DNA of 64,000 bases from Brachycybe producta. Taxonomy: Eukaryota > Arthropoda > Diplopoda > Playtdesmida > Andrognathidae. Positions 43,200 to 53,754 of this stretch are shown piece by piece. A model generated the notes under the pieces. It worked only from the letters and a program-made list of their open reading frames with translations, was not told where the DNA came from and did no database searches. A program made the position numbers and the translations under genes. The stretch spans positions 1,656,001-1,720,000 of the forward strand of contig JAUPFP010000009.1 of the NCBI GenBank assembly GCA_036925085.1, read 5' to 3'. Within the stretch, counting starts at the first letter, position 1; the number at the start of each line of letters is the position of its first letter.

Positions 43200-44018
43200 T
43201 TCTCTATAAAAATATATTAATTCCAAAAAGCAATCCATCAATCACATGGCCCAAAAAGTGGCCACACACACAGACACACAAAAAATCATAAAACACTTTT
43301 AAATCACTAATTATGCAAATCCGGCTAAAAAAAATACGCAAAAATAGACCAGTGGTCAATTTGCAATGATAAAAACATGAGAAATCACATGATGACTTTT
43401 TTTTTTCCTTCTCTCTTTCTTTCTCTGCTTCAAAACCTCAAAGTTCAACTTTCTTTTTTTTAGTTATAATTAATTAATTAATGGGTCAATAATCTTGTTC
43501 CTATTGACTGATACAAATTTTCTCTCATCTCATAACAAAGTGAACTTTGTGGTCAATCTGAATGATTCTTCTTCCGTGTGAAGAGAGTGAAAAACACTGT
43601 GAAACTGTTTTTTTTTTGTTTTCAAAACTTGCAGCTGAGACAAGATCTTCTCTCACTCACTCTCAGCCTCTGGGGCTACTTTTTCTTTTTAGAAAAAAAG
43701 TTTACAAGAAAACTTTTCTTAATTCTTTATGCTGAGGCGCTGCTGCTGGCTGTCTACATCCTTACAATACAAACGCTGATTACTGTATATTGAACTCAAA
43801 AACCTGCTTCCCCCTTTTTCTTATGTCTTCAGTTAGCTTTTTTTTTTAAAGAAGAAAAAAAAAAACTTTCCTTTAAAAAAACACAGCTAGCCAATGAAGA
43901 AACAAGGACAAAATGACGTCAACGCCATAGAAACAAAATATAGGTTGCTAATCAAACAATACAAAATGTTTATACCCGAATCAGCCTGATCCACATCAAG
44001 CTGACAGCCTGACAAAAG
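43200..44018. other. Intergenic, no gene seen
   Basis: AT-rich with pyrimidine tracts. No supported feature. Confidence 0.45.
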
Positions 44019-44223
44019 ACAGGCAATTAGAAATCGGGACAAACAGAAGTTGGCTCCGCCCTTTTCATGACGAACGCAACTTCTAATTGGTTGGTTATGT
44101 GGTCTGACGTCACATGCTCCGTCCTTTTCAACGTCGAACCACACAACAAACCAATTAGAAGTTGCCGGTCGTCATAAAAAGGGCGGAGCCAACTTGTGTT
44201 CGTCCCGATTTCTAAATGCCTGT
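44019..44223. repeat. Family B MITE, well preserved copy
   Basis: Ends ACAGGCAATTAGAAATCGGG and GATTTCTAAATGCCTGT; TGACGTCA in the centre. CTGACA words flank both sides (CTGACAAAAG left, CTGACAACAA right), which may be part of a target duplication. Confidence 0.75.
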
Positions 44224-44239
44224 CTGACAACAAATTGAC

Positions 44240-44445
44240 ATGACAGTCTTCTTAGGGGTGGGGCACGTTGCACCACGTGCCGCCGGGTGAGACCCGGTTG
44301 GTTTTGCCAAAACGCATCCTGAGGCAATGGCTTAGTGAAGGAATATGGTAGTAATAGTAGGCAAAAGGCCTTATACCTTTCGGTGGGAGGTCCTATTAGG
44401 GCTTGCCACCCGTCCTCCACAAAGGAGGACGGGTGTCAAGCCTAG
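44240..44445. other. GC-rich segment with strong hairpin
   Basis: Much higher GC than its surroundings, with GCACGTTGCACCACGTGC and a hairpin with 12-bp arms (ACCCGTCCTCCA / AGGAGGACGGGT, about 44408-44434). It does not match other repeats in the window. It could be a retroelement UTR piece. Confidence 0.3.
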
Positions 44446-44486
44446 GTCCTATCCATATCCATGGTATGACGCATGCGTTTGACGAT

Positions 44487-44930
44487 TACTGCAATTTCGG
44501 TGGTACCCGGATCACGAATATCACCTTGTGGCGATATTTAATATTATTTCATTTACATTTGTATCTTCTTAATGGGACATGACTGAACTGAAGACCAAGA
44601 AGCAAAAAGAATCCATCACGAAAGCGCTTGAATTTACTGCAACGTAACCACCACAAACGAGTGAGTCTATTGAAGAACCGGAGGTGCGCGACAGCAGGCC
44701 GCACATCTAGGTCCATGAGCAGAACTGTATCACCCGGCCGAGCACGAAATTCTGTCGACAAAAGTGAGGAGCGACGCACGACCTCAACAGAACAGGCTAG
44801 TAGAAGAACAGTCATGTCACATTAATGAATAATTTAGGATTCGTACATGATTCGAGATTCTGGAGATTCGAGAACCTATTAGGATTCCGGATTCGAGAAA
44901 ATTTAGGATTCGGTTTCGTCCCACCTCTAG
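44487..44930 (+). repeat. ATTCG-rich repeat family, copy 4, interrupted
   Basis: Family words CAATTTCGGTGGTACCCGGA through GGATTCGGTTTCGTCCCACC, split at the TTAATG at 44569 by a 247-bp insertion. Confidence 0.6.
44575..44821. mobile_element. 247-bp TIR insertion with TTAATG duplication
   Basis: TTAATG flanks both sides (44569-44574, 44822-44827) and occurs once in the uninterrupted copies at the same place. Ends GGACATGACTG and CAGTCATGTCACA are inverted repeats. Minus-strand frame 44549-44815 has some coding texture (EVVRRSSLLSTEFRARPGD) but no known motif. Confidence 0.6.
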
Positions 44931-45433
44931 TTCTTACAATACACCCATAGCTTTTTTTTTTTCTTCTTCAATAAATTAAATCAGAAACATTCAATTTTCT
45001 TTAAGTCACTTTCAATGTTTAACAGTGGGGAAGAATTAAATTAAAAAGATCAAGCAAAATGGCATTAATTTCATTTGTCAAGTGGCCTTCTAAGTGTTTA
45101 TTTTAACAAAACAAAACAAAAATATATGGGTCACGATTTAAATATGCCACAAATTCCCTTTTGTCTTAACCCACACAGAAAATAGAAAACAAATCCTCAA
45201 TTGGAGGCGTTTAGCGAAGGTCAAACCACGTTTTTGAGCAGAAAATGTACATTCTAGAACCCACAAATATGAAATTATGGAAATGATTAATCTTACCAAA
45301 TGACAACTGAATGTAATGCGACCGGACAAACACAACAAGGCGCATTACAAAGAGTGACTTTTCTCCGAAAATAGTTATAGGCATAAATATTAAGGATGCG
45401 CCTTTCTGAGAAACCAACTATTCTAGTTTCTAA
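44931..45433. other. Intergenic, no gene seen
   Basis: AT-rich; no supported feature. Confidence 0.45.
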
Positions 45434-45857
45434 ACAGGCATCTGTAGACAGCTTCAGAACTTTTTTGGCTCCGCCCTTTTATGAGCGTTTGATCAAATAT
45501 CAACCAATTAGAAATAATAAAGGGCGGGGCATATGACATCAAACCCAGTAAAAACCAATTAGAAATTGAAGAGACAGAAAAGACACGCTCATAAAAGGTT
45601 TGAGCCAAACAAATTCTGAAGCTGTCTAACAGAACACGCAATTAGAAATCGGGACAAACAAAAGTTGGCTCCGCCCTTTTTATGACGACCGGCAACTTCC
45701 AATTGGTTTGTTGTGTGGTTCGACGTTGAAAAGGGCGGAGCATGTGACGTCAGACTACATAACCAACCAATTAGAAGTTGCCATTCGTCATAAAAAGGGC
45801 GGAGCCAACTTCTGTTTGTCCCGATTTCTAATTGCCTGTGTCTACAGATGCCTGTGT
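45434..45857. mobile_element. Family B MITE nested in a family B-like element
   Basis: Outer ends ACAGGCATCTGTAGACAG and TCTACAGATGCCTGTGT enclose a variant element (45453-45630, with GGCTCCGCCC and GACAGCTTCAGAA arms). A standard family B copy at 45635-45840 lies beside its right arm. Confidence 0.6.
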
Positions 45858-45930
45858 TTCTAAAACACTTCCTGAAAAACGCTCGCTAGAAAAATATAAT
45901 TTTTTTTTTCAAAACCGCGGGTGGAGGAAG

Positions 45931-46135
45931 ACAGGCAGTTAGAAATAGGTTAAAACTTCAGTTGGCTCCGCCCATGTTATGACAACTGGCAACTTCTAAT
46001 TGGCTGGTTATGTAGTCTGACGTAAAAAGGGCGGGGCATGTGACGTCAGACTTCATAACCAGCCAATTAGAAGTTGCCGATCGTCATAACAAGGGCGGAG
46101 CCAACTGAAGTTTTGATCTATTTCTAACTGCTTGT
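45931..46135. repeat. Family B MITE variant
   Basis: ACAGGCAGTTAGAAATAGGT ends; TGACGTCAGACTTCATAACC arm. The left centre is shortened. 46165-46235 beyond it is the GCCACTGCAGTG repeat. Confidence 0.65.
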
Positions 46136-46234
46136 AGAGGAAGAGACCCTCCCCTCCTATAAAACAAAATAGCCACTGCAGTGACGCCATGCGGGAGGAC
46201 AAAAACAAAATAAATATCTATTCAGACACCTTAA

Positions 46235-47013
46235 GAGAGCCTACATTACAAAATTATTTCGAAAAATCTCCGCAAAGAGCGCTAGCGTCGTTTTACTATT
46301 GAGCCCATAGACCCAATGCTAAAGAAAAAATGTTAATTTTTAAAATACACACAGTCTCGGCATTATATGTTTATTTTTCGTATTTAAAGGTGTCCAATAT
46401 TAAGTTTTCAAAGTGCAATGTGCACCTTGAATATATGCTGATCGAGTGATAGAATGACAAATAATTGGTAAGTACGGTTCTATTTTTAAAACTAGTTCAA
46501 AATCGCGAATTTCTAACTTATGTTAAACTCCATAGAGTACGCCCAAACAAGAAAAAAATGCATTAAAATGCTCGTAAAAATACGTTAAAATATTTTTTTA
46601 AAAAAATCAGAAAAAATTAAGTACGTGCGCCAATGTGTTGGCTTCACTGCGGTTTAATTGTGGTTTATTTTAATTATTTTTAAGTATTTTTACGAGCATT
46701 TTAATGGATGTTTTTTTCTTATTTCAATAGAGTTTAACATAAGAGTTAGAAATTCGCGATTTTGAAATAGTTTTTAAAAATAAAACCGCACTTACCAATT
46801 TTTCGTCAAGTAAAATGGGTAAAAAGGTCCACATTGCACTTTGAAAACTTAATAGTGGACAACTTTAAATATAAAAATAAACATATTTCCGCGACGGTGT
46901 GTATTTTAAAAATTAACGTTTTTTTCTTTAACATTGGGTCTATGGGCTCAATAGAAAAACGATGCTAGCGCTCTTTGCAGAAATTTTCCGAAGTAATTTT
47001 GTGATGTAGCCTC
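46235..47013. mobile_element. TTAA foldback family A, copy 5 (full length)
   Basis: 779 bp bounded by TTAA on both sides (46231-46234, 47014-47017). Ends GAGAGCCTACATTACAAA and TTTTGTGATGTAGCCTC. Inverted arms run almost to the centre. This copy and 61156-61914 give the clearest TTAA duplication. Confidence 0.8.
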
Positions 47014-47144
47014 TTAACATAAAAATTACTTTAGTACATTTTCTAGTATTCTAGTCTCTAAACAAACTTCCAATTTATTCTAGTACTTGTTCTCAAAAGG
47101 CAGAATAACAAAAGTTTTTATTTTCCTTAGCGATTTCTGACAAG

Positions 47145-47275
47145 CAGGGCCGGCGTTGGCGCAAGGCCAGCAGGGCAACCGCCTTGAGCCCCGCGCTACT
47201 AACTAAACATTTATTTCCCTGGTCCGGCTCATCAATTGCTGCCTCAGGCCTCGTATAACTCTAGGGCCAGCCATG
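47145..47275. mobile_element. 131-bp hAT-like MITE
   Basis: Flanking 8-mers CTGACAAG (47137-47144) and CTCACAAG (47276-47283) differ by one base, as in an aged 8-bp target duplication. Ends CAGGGCCGGC and, inverted, CATGGCTGGC. GC-rich interior. 8-bp duplication with CAGGG ends fits hAT. Confidence 0.6.
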
Positions 47276-47283
47276 CTCACAAG

Positions 47284-47990
47284 CAGAAATTAACGTGATT
47301 GGACAGTTGAAACCTATCTTCAGATGTTTTATAACTTAATTCTTTTAGCCCTGGGTTCCAGAGCCAACAAAGATTTAAGTTCAACTTTTAAAGAAATCAC
47401 ACACAGCCACACTTTTATGCAATTTTAGCCAAATGAAATAAATCACTGGACATACTGTAACTGACAGTGGTGTCTAATGTATTGTTCTTTCCCAGTCAGA
47501 TAAATAGGGATTGAAAAAAAACCTTCTGAGGAGAGAATCAAGTCTCCATAGTAACCCATCCCTACCCTCAAATGTGGGCAGTGTGGACACTATATACCAC
47601 CAACATCTGGATTAACAATTGCAAAAAAATGAGGTGTGAGGTTATTTTGAAAAAGAGGGCGCAATAAACAACAGAAGAGGAGGGGGGAATCACACAATTC
47701 ATTCTTCAATTGATCCCTCAACATGCAGCTGCAAAGGATCAAGAAAATTTTAAATAGATCCTAAAAACACCTTTTCCACATTATTGTCAGTTTGGCTACA
47801 CATCACAAAATTACTTCAAAAAATCTCCGCAAAGAGCGCTAGCATCGTTTTTCTATTGAGCCCATAAACCCAATGCTAAAGAAAAACCGTTAATTTTTAA
47901 AATACACAGTCGCAGCGGCAATATGTTTATTTTTCATATTTAAAGTTGTCCAATTTTGATGGTTCGAAGTGCAATGTGCACCTTAAATAT
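47284..47990. other. Intergenic, then family A left arm (47791-47990)
   Basis: No gene to 47790. 47791-47990 is the left arm of family A (GGCTACACATCACAAAATTA to GTGCACCTTAAATAT), truncated before the centre. Confidence 0.55.
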
Positions 47991-48330
47991 TCATTAGAGC
48001 AGCTTGAAAAGTATTTTAGAAAGTAGAAGGGTAGCTAGCGCAAGTCAATCATTCACAACTCAATCACTTAATGGTATTTTCATGTCGATATCTTTCAAAA
48101 TAAGCTGTTTATGTCAATTTGAAAATTACAAAAACAATTTTGTTTTAAATTTTTGTCTACAAAAATGAAAATCAATATGAAAATAGTTTCTTAAAAAAAA
48201 TTTCAATTTCTTGAAGCTCAGAATAATCAAGAGTTCGAAAATCAGCTGTGCATGAAACATCTCTATTAATTTTTTTTTAGAAACAAATTAAAACATTTGA
48301 CATTTATTTTGGAGGTGTTTTAAAGGATGG

Positions 48331-48630
48331 GTGCCACTACAGCTACCAAGGCTCACAAGAGGAGCTACTAAGACGAGAACAGCTACTTGGGTCACTACAG
48401 CTACCAAAAAATATAAGGACAAAATATAGACCTTTATTTCCTAACTTTCTCGTCACTACAGCTACCAAAAAAATATAACCGTTTCTCCCTAACCTAATCG
48501 AACCTAATGAAACCTAACTAAACAATACCTAATGAAACCAAACCTAACCAAACCGAACCTTACCAAACCTAACCTAACCTAAACTAATGAAACCTAACCG
48601 AACCGTATCTAACCTAAACTAAATGTATTG
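48331..48630 (+). repeat. ACTACAGCTACC element with CCTAA array, copy 1
   Basis: Three CACTACAGCTACCAA words lead into a degenerate AACCTAACC array (about 48485-48625). CCTAA/TTAGG is the usual arthropod telomere motif, but units vary (AACCGAACC, AACCTAATG), so this is an internal, decayed array. Confidence 0.6.
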
Positions 48631-48635
48631 ATAAC

Positions 48636-49385
48636 AAGGGATTCAAGGAACCCAATAGACCCCTATTGCTTTAATATATGCTTTCAGATATCAAATAACC
48701 AACTTTTTTCATTGTTGCAGGTGTGCGCATGTGTACGCACATGTACACGTGCACGTGTGCACACGCGTACGCACTTCTGTGCACGCGTATGCACTTGTGC
48801 GCATGCGTGCACACGTGTATGCACTTGTGCGCATGCGTACGCACGTGTATGCACTTGTGCGCATGCGTACGCACGTGTATGCACTTGTGCGCATGCATAC
48901 GCACGTGTATGCACTTATGCGCATGCGTATGCACTTGTGCGCATGTGTACGCACTTGTGCGCATGTGTACGCACGTGTATGCACTTGTGCGCATTTTTAA
49001 AAATTACGTTTTTAAAAAATCGAAATTTCACATATCAAATTGCTCTAAAATTTCAGTTTTCTAAATTTCCAGTTTGATCGTCAGAATGTGTACATCATTT
49101 TAGGTCTGATGACATTTTGTTGTGTTTTATTTCGAGTTGTTCAACCCACAAAAAATTATGACCAAAAACTCAAAATTTGTTTCTAAAAAATTTATAAAAA
49201 AATAACCCCAGGGTAAAAGTTTTTGATTGTTTGTCAGGAGCGTCATATTGAACCACTGAATCAAATAAAAAATACTGCATGTCTTTATCTCATTCCGTTC
49301 TTGAGTTGTTCGACCCACAAAATCGGGGTTCCGAACACAGACACACATACATACATCCTTTTTTGCCCCTTTTCTTGCAAAAAAA
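48636..49385 (+). repeat. Dispersed repeat E, copy 2, with minisatellite
   Basis: From AACAAGGGATTCAAGGAACC to GGCAAGAAAAGGGG-type 3' sequence on the minus strand (CCCCTTTTCTTGCA). It contains a minisatellite at 48720-48995 with units of about 30 bp (GTGCGCATGCGTACGCACGT + GTATGCACTT), nearly alternating purine/pyrimidine. All six frames are open across it, so the His/Cys/Arg-rich peptides are artefacts. Confidence 0.7.
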
Positions 49386-49394
49386 GATTATTTG

Positions 49395-49795
49395 TTGGTA
49401 GCTGTAATGACCATGGTAGCTGTAGTGACGGGACTGGCTCACTACAGCTACCAGGGTCATTATAGCTACCAAACAAAATATAACCCTTTCTCCCTAACCT
49501 AACCGAACCTTACCTAATGAAAACGAACAGAACCTAACCTTACCTAACCTAACCGAACCTTACCTAACCTAACCTAAACGAACCATACCTAACCTAAACG
49601 AACCTTACCTAACCTAAACGAACCTTACCTAACCTAAACGAACTTTACCTAACCTAAACGAACCTTACCTAACCTAACCGAACCTTAGCTAAACTAAACG
49701 AACCTTACCGAATCGAACCGAATCTAACCTAAACTAAACTTAATGACCCTTGGTAGCTGTAGTGACCCAGGTAGCTGTAAGGAGCCAGTCCCGTT
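49395..49795. repeat. ACTACAGCTACC element with CCTAA array, copy 2
   Basis: GGTAGCTGTAGTGACGGGAC and its inverse at 49398-49475 precede a CCTAACC array (49484-49742) with a higher-order unit of about 20 bp, CCTTACCTAACCTAAACGAA. It is closed by GGTAGCTGTAGTGACCC at 49750. Confidence 0.65.
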
Positions 49796-50178
49796 TTAAA
49801 CCCAGATTCATTTATTTCCTGGTTTCAGTAAAAGGCTGATACTTCCTCTTAAGTGACACTGAATTATCGTCATATGAAACTTGTTACAACTGTTTTGCGC
49901 TCTTTTGTGAAGCTAATTTCCAAGTGATCACAAATGCTGTCGTCAACTGATATTGTGCAAACTCTAACATGATGACGACGAATGAACCACATTTGTGTAG
50001 GTGAAACATGTGGTCCGTTCGTATACAGTGTTAAAAGCGCACAATAGAGTAACCACCTACGTATAGGTTTCAGAACGAGAACGAGACTTTTCTGTCTTTT
50101 TTTTGTAATTTATAAGAAACAATGCAAAATTTTCATTTCGCTTTTTATTCTCAATTTGCACTTTCTCCCTAATGGCGG

Positions 50179-50384
50179 CAGGCAATTCGAAATCGCGCCA
50201 AACAGAAGTTGGCTCCGCCCTTTTTATGACGACCGGCAACTTCTAATTAGTTGGTTATGTAGTCTGACGTCCCATGCTCCGCCCTTTTCAACGTCGAACC
50301 ACCACAACAAACCAATTAGAAGTTGCCGGTCGTCATGAAAAGGGCGGAGCCAACTTCTGTTTGTCCCGATTTCTAATTGCCTGT
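50179..50384. repeat. Family B MITE
   Basis: GGCAATTCGAAATCGCGCCA to CGATTTCTAATTGCCTG. The central CRE-like word is mutated to GACGTCCCA. 49800-50178 and 50385-50930 show no gene. Confidence 0.7.
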
Positions 50385-50934
50385 TGTTGAAGGGGGTCTG
50401 AGGGTCTCCCAGTCTCCAGTAAAAAAAAATCACTTGATTTAATTAAAATTCATTTAGGTTAGGCTGGATGCACGTATGGCCATCATAGGCCAAACACGCC
50501 TTTGTTATGTCAACCGAAGAGAACTGTGTATGTTCAAACTCAGCTCGACAAAACCTTCCAAGAGAGATATATATAGTTTATAGCAATAAAATCCTTTAAA
50601 CTCCATTGTCTTGATTCTTCTAGTGTATAAGCAATTACTACCGTAAATTAAATATCTCTTCTAAAAATTGATTGATCCAAAAGAGAAATCGCTTATCTGT
50701 CATAGAAATGTGTACTACGTAACAAACTTATTGTATAACGGTAACCTAGCTAGGCAGAGAAGTGTTGGTCACATGGTCTTGTGACACAGCAAAAAAAGTG
50801 ACGTTTACAGCACACAGCGAATGGCAGAAACAACGCAGTGTGCACGAAAACCCACCTTAAAGCCACATTTACACGAGGCCAGTTGATAGGCCGGTTCGAC
50901 TGGAATAAGTTGACTGACGTCTGTAACTGGCTAC

Positions 50935-51560
50935 TACATGTATACAGGGGATACAGACATTTGCCCTAAAGACACTTGCCCTAACGGAACATTTGTCCTA
51001 AAACCATTTGCCCTAACGGAACATTTGTCCTAAAACCATTTGCCCTAAAAGGACGTTTGCCCTAAAACCACTTTTTTGTTCTTTCTTTTCATATGGTTTA
51101 GTGTCTCTTTCAGTGCAGTATGTTAAATAGGTTCTGCGTGGGTCTTTAGGACAAATGTCCCACACCCTACATAGGGCATGCACCTCTCGGGTACCGTCAG
51201 TGCCCTATTAACCCATGGCAGGGCCCCTAGGTTTCAAGCTTCTTTGGGCCCCTCGACATTCTCCCCCCTACTGGCACGAATTTCACGCAACCCCCATTTT
51301 GGAGGCTATAATAAAAGGTCCGTTAGAACCACTCGTGCACAACACGCATTCGCCACCGCCACTCTGTCTCAACCCATGTCTCCTGTTTAGGGCATAGCGA
51401 CGAGTCCATTTTTTTCCATGCTCTAGCCTCTAAAGAACACTCTTCCTGTAAAAAATTTCATAATGGGCCCCTGCTTTTGGTGGGCCTCTAGGCTTCATTC
51501 AGCCTAGTCAGCCTTAAGGATAATACGAACCCTAGGCACCGTTTATTTTGAGATAATTGA
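50935..51560. repeat. TTTGCCCTAA tandem words and GC-rich flank
   Basis: 50960-51070 repeats the phrase ACATTTGTCCTAAAACCA + TTTGCCCTAACGGA with variants. 51178-51520 is GC-richer with GGGCCCCTAGG-type words repeated; its open frame (51178-51390) has no recognised motif. It is probably a mobile element of unknown class. Confidence 0.35.
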
Positions 51561-51823
51561 TTTCGTACAGCAAGCTACTGTAAAAATAGAATGCATGAGG
51601 ACAATTACACACATGTTACTAGTATTGTACAAAGCCTAACATAAAAATGATAAAAAAAGCAGATTATCTTGTAAGTAAAACGAAATAACTGATTTGCAGA
51701 AAATTTTACAGTTGGTCTAAAACGTCTAAAAAAGGTTGAAAGCACAAAAAACTTACTCCACTGTGTGGAGTTAAACCCTATTTTTTTTCCGTTTTTTTTT
51801 TTTTTTTTTTGGAAACGAACTCA

Positions 51824-51887
51824 ATGCTTTTTTTTATGTTTCATTTACTTGTTTTGCTGCTCATGATGGTAAAACCTTTTCTTGGGA
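51824..51887 (+). CDS. Secreted TULIP-like protein, exon 1 (signal peptide)
   Basis: Encodes MLFFMFHLLVLLLMMVKPFL and G, a typical hydrophobic secretion signal, then one base of the next codon. A second in-frame ATG at 51836 would shorten it by four residues; I take the first. The donor is GGGA/GTAAGT at 51888, a strong consensus. The 108-nt intron ends ACACATTAG at 51995. No clear TATA box is seen upstream; a long T-run precedes the start. Confidence 0.6.
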
Positions 51888-51995
51888 GTAAGTAATTTTA
51901 TCACGAGCTATTTCTGCACTGATTCATGTAAAGTTATAATTAATATATATGTATTCATTTTTATTTTTTGAAAAAAAAAACCTAATACACATTAG

Positions 51996-52579
51996 TGGGC
52001 ACTACATCTGAACTTATATTCAATAAATTGACTTCACTAAAAGATTACATCGGAGCATCAGTAGGACACGATCACGACAAAATTGTTTCGAGCATCGAAG
52101 TCGATGGGAAGTCTCGAAAGGTTCAATTTTCTGAAATCTACTTGGAAGATTTGTACACTTATGAAATCCAAGAGCCTAACGATTACAGCGAGACGGGAAA
52201 AGTTGACCTGTATTTCAATACATTAAGTGTCCATAGCTCATTCAAAATATCTAAACCATATTTACCAATAATAAATCGATACGGAGACATCACTGCTCTT
52301 TTAAATTACGTTCACATACGTTGTCACGTAACTATAGACACCCAAGGAGAAGCTGCTGATACATTTCTATTTAGTAATCTAGCGATTATGGAGGGTGTAT
52401 CCTCTACATTCGACTTAAAGTGGAAAGACACAAGCAAAATGAAGAAGTTTTTTTCGTCTAAATTTGGAAAAAAGTTACTGGCACACAACGACTTGGGAAA
52501 AAAATTATTCCATGCTATGAAAGAAGGATTGGCAGACGCTCTTATCAAAGAATTCAATGCTAATATACAGAAAGTATAA
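51996..52579 (+). CDS. Secreted TULIP-like protein, exon 2
   Basis: Joined to exon 1 (phase 1; A+TG gives Met) it makes about 215 residues with no stop to TAA at 52577-52579. After the signal come an N-terminal amphipathic stretch (GTTSELIFNKLTSLKDYIGA), then alternating strand-like segments (VDLYFNTLSVHSSFKI, LNYVHIRCHVTIDTQG, VSSTFDLKW) and a C-terminal amphipathic helix (LFHAMKEGLADALIKEFNAN). Size, signal peptide and the order helix, beta sheet, C-terminal helix resemble TULIP-fold carriers: juvenile-hormone-binding/takeout proteins and, in length, mite group 7-like proteins. These bind hydrophobic ligands outside the cell. I see no family-defining motif or conserved Cys pair, so function is inference. 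The frame is intact with coding-like composition, and it is probably a live gene. Confidence 0.65.
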
Positions 52580-52608
52580 AATCTACGCCAGAAAGTATAA
52601 ATCTACGC
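52568..52608 (+). repeat. Tandem duplication across the stop codon
   Basis: CAGAAAGTATAAAATCTACG+C (21 bp) is followed by CAGAAAGTATAAATCTACGC (20 bp). The last codons (Gln-Lys-Val-stop) are thus repeated just after the stop. Confidence 0.8.
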
Positions 52609-52609
52609 C

Positions 52610-53754
52610 AGAAACATAACTAACGTTTACAGCTGTAAATACTAGAGACCTTGCATTGACCGGGGTGGTCGTTAGCTGTTGGCCGTTAGCTGATTTTTTT
52701 TTTATTGTACACTTTTTTTTAGTTTTCATTATAAAATCGGTGACCTACACTATAGATCTTATTTTATATCGGCAATTAGGTGGAACCGTGGGATTACATT
52801 AAATTAAGCTTGTTGTAAGGGGTCACCAGGGGGGGGGGGGGGGGTTGCAGGCGCCCAGAATGTTAAAAAGTGACCCACAGTTCATATCTGTCCTGTCAGT
52901 CTGACTCTGACTATACGAGCACATGTATATAAATCACATTTTCAAGTAATTAGCAATTCAAGACATTTTTAGAAAAAAAGAATGTTTGATTATTATCTAA
53001 TTACTTTTGTATACCATTGTATGTAGTATATTCTTTTTTTTTCTTCATTTGATGGTGTGTCATACTTTTTTAATGGAAAAAAGAATTCAAAATGATTGTA
53101 ATTCTAATTAATTACTTAGAACAATGAATTCATTTTCATTGAGTTTTTCTCTCTATATATAATACTTTCATAAATTACATTTAATATTTTTATTGTATGT
53201 GAAATATGGCAAAACACAAAACTAAAAATATTACATGAAAAATTGACTGATTTCATTTTTAAATCACCTCAACACTCTGAAATGTGCGCGTAAATTAAAC
53301 GAATATCATCCCATTTATTGCTTACCAAATAAAGTGAAACTAGGAAAATAAAATTTACGAAAAATATCTGAAATATCCTTGTGTGTCGTCCCAGCCTCAA
53401 ACCAAGTAATTTTTTCAACTTTGAAAATGCATATTTCTTAGTCACCTTACTGTACTAATTTGAATAAAATTAAAATTATTAATCAGGATACTTAGAAATA
53501 AGAAGTTTTAAAAAATATTTTAATTATAATGGCGCCCTGTTGGAGACTACTCCTCTCATTTCCTCAATAGATACACAACCGGAAATCTAACAAATCCAAC
53601 AACATCCAGTCTAATTTACATGGTGTGTTTTTTGTCAGCGTCATAGGCGTATTTTTTGGAACATCTGAAGCAAGCTGCAAAAAATGGATGGCTTTCTACA
53701 CGGATGTCACCGTAGCTTCTTTCTCTATCTGAAAATAGAAGCTAGCTTTTTACA
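52610..53754. other. 3' flank of the secreted gene, intergenic
   Basis: AT-rich with a G-run at about 52829-52845. AATAAA at 53328-53333 is the first plausible plus-strand polyadenylation signal I noted, about 750 bp after the stop, so it may not be the one used. Confidence 0.35.

Noticed and set aside
44240-44445. Structured RNA gene (tRNA, snRNA or similar)
   Set aside because: A strong hairpin is present, but no cloverleaf, box A/B spacing or known RNA signature could be found.
48628-49077. His/Cys/Arg-rich open frames in both strands
   Set aside because: Low-complexity translation of an alternating GTGCGCATGC minisatellite, open in all frames.
48485-49742. True chromosome end or fused telomeres
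   Set aside because: Units are degenerate, in one orientation, tied to a repeated flanking element, and surrounded by ordinary dispersed repeats on both sides.
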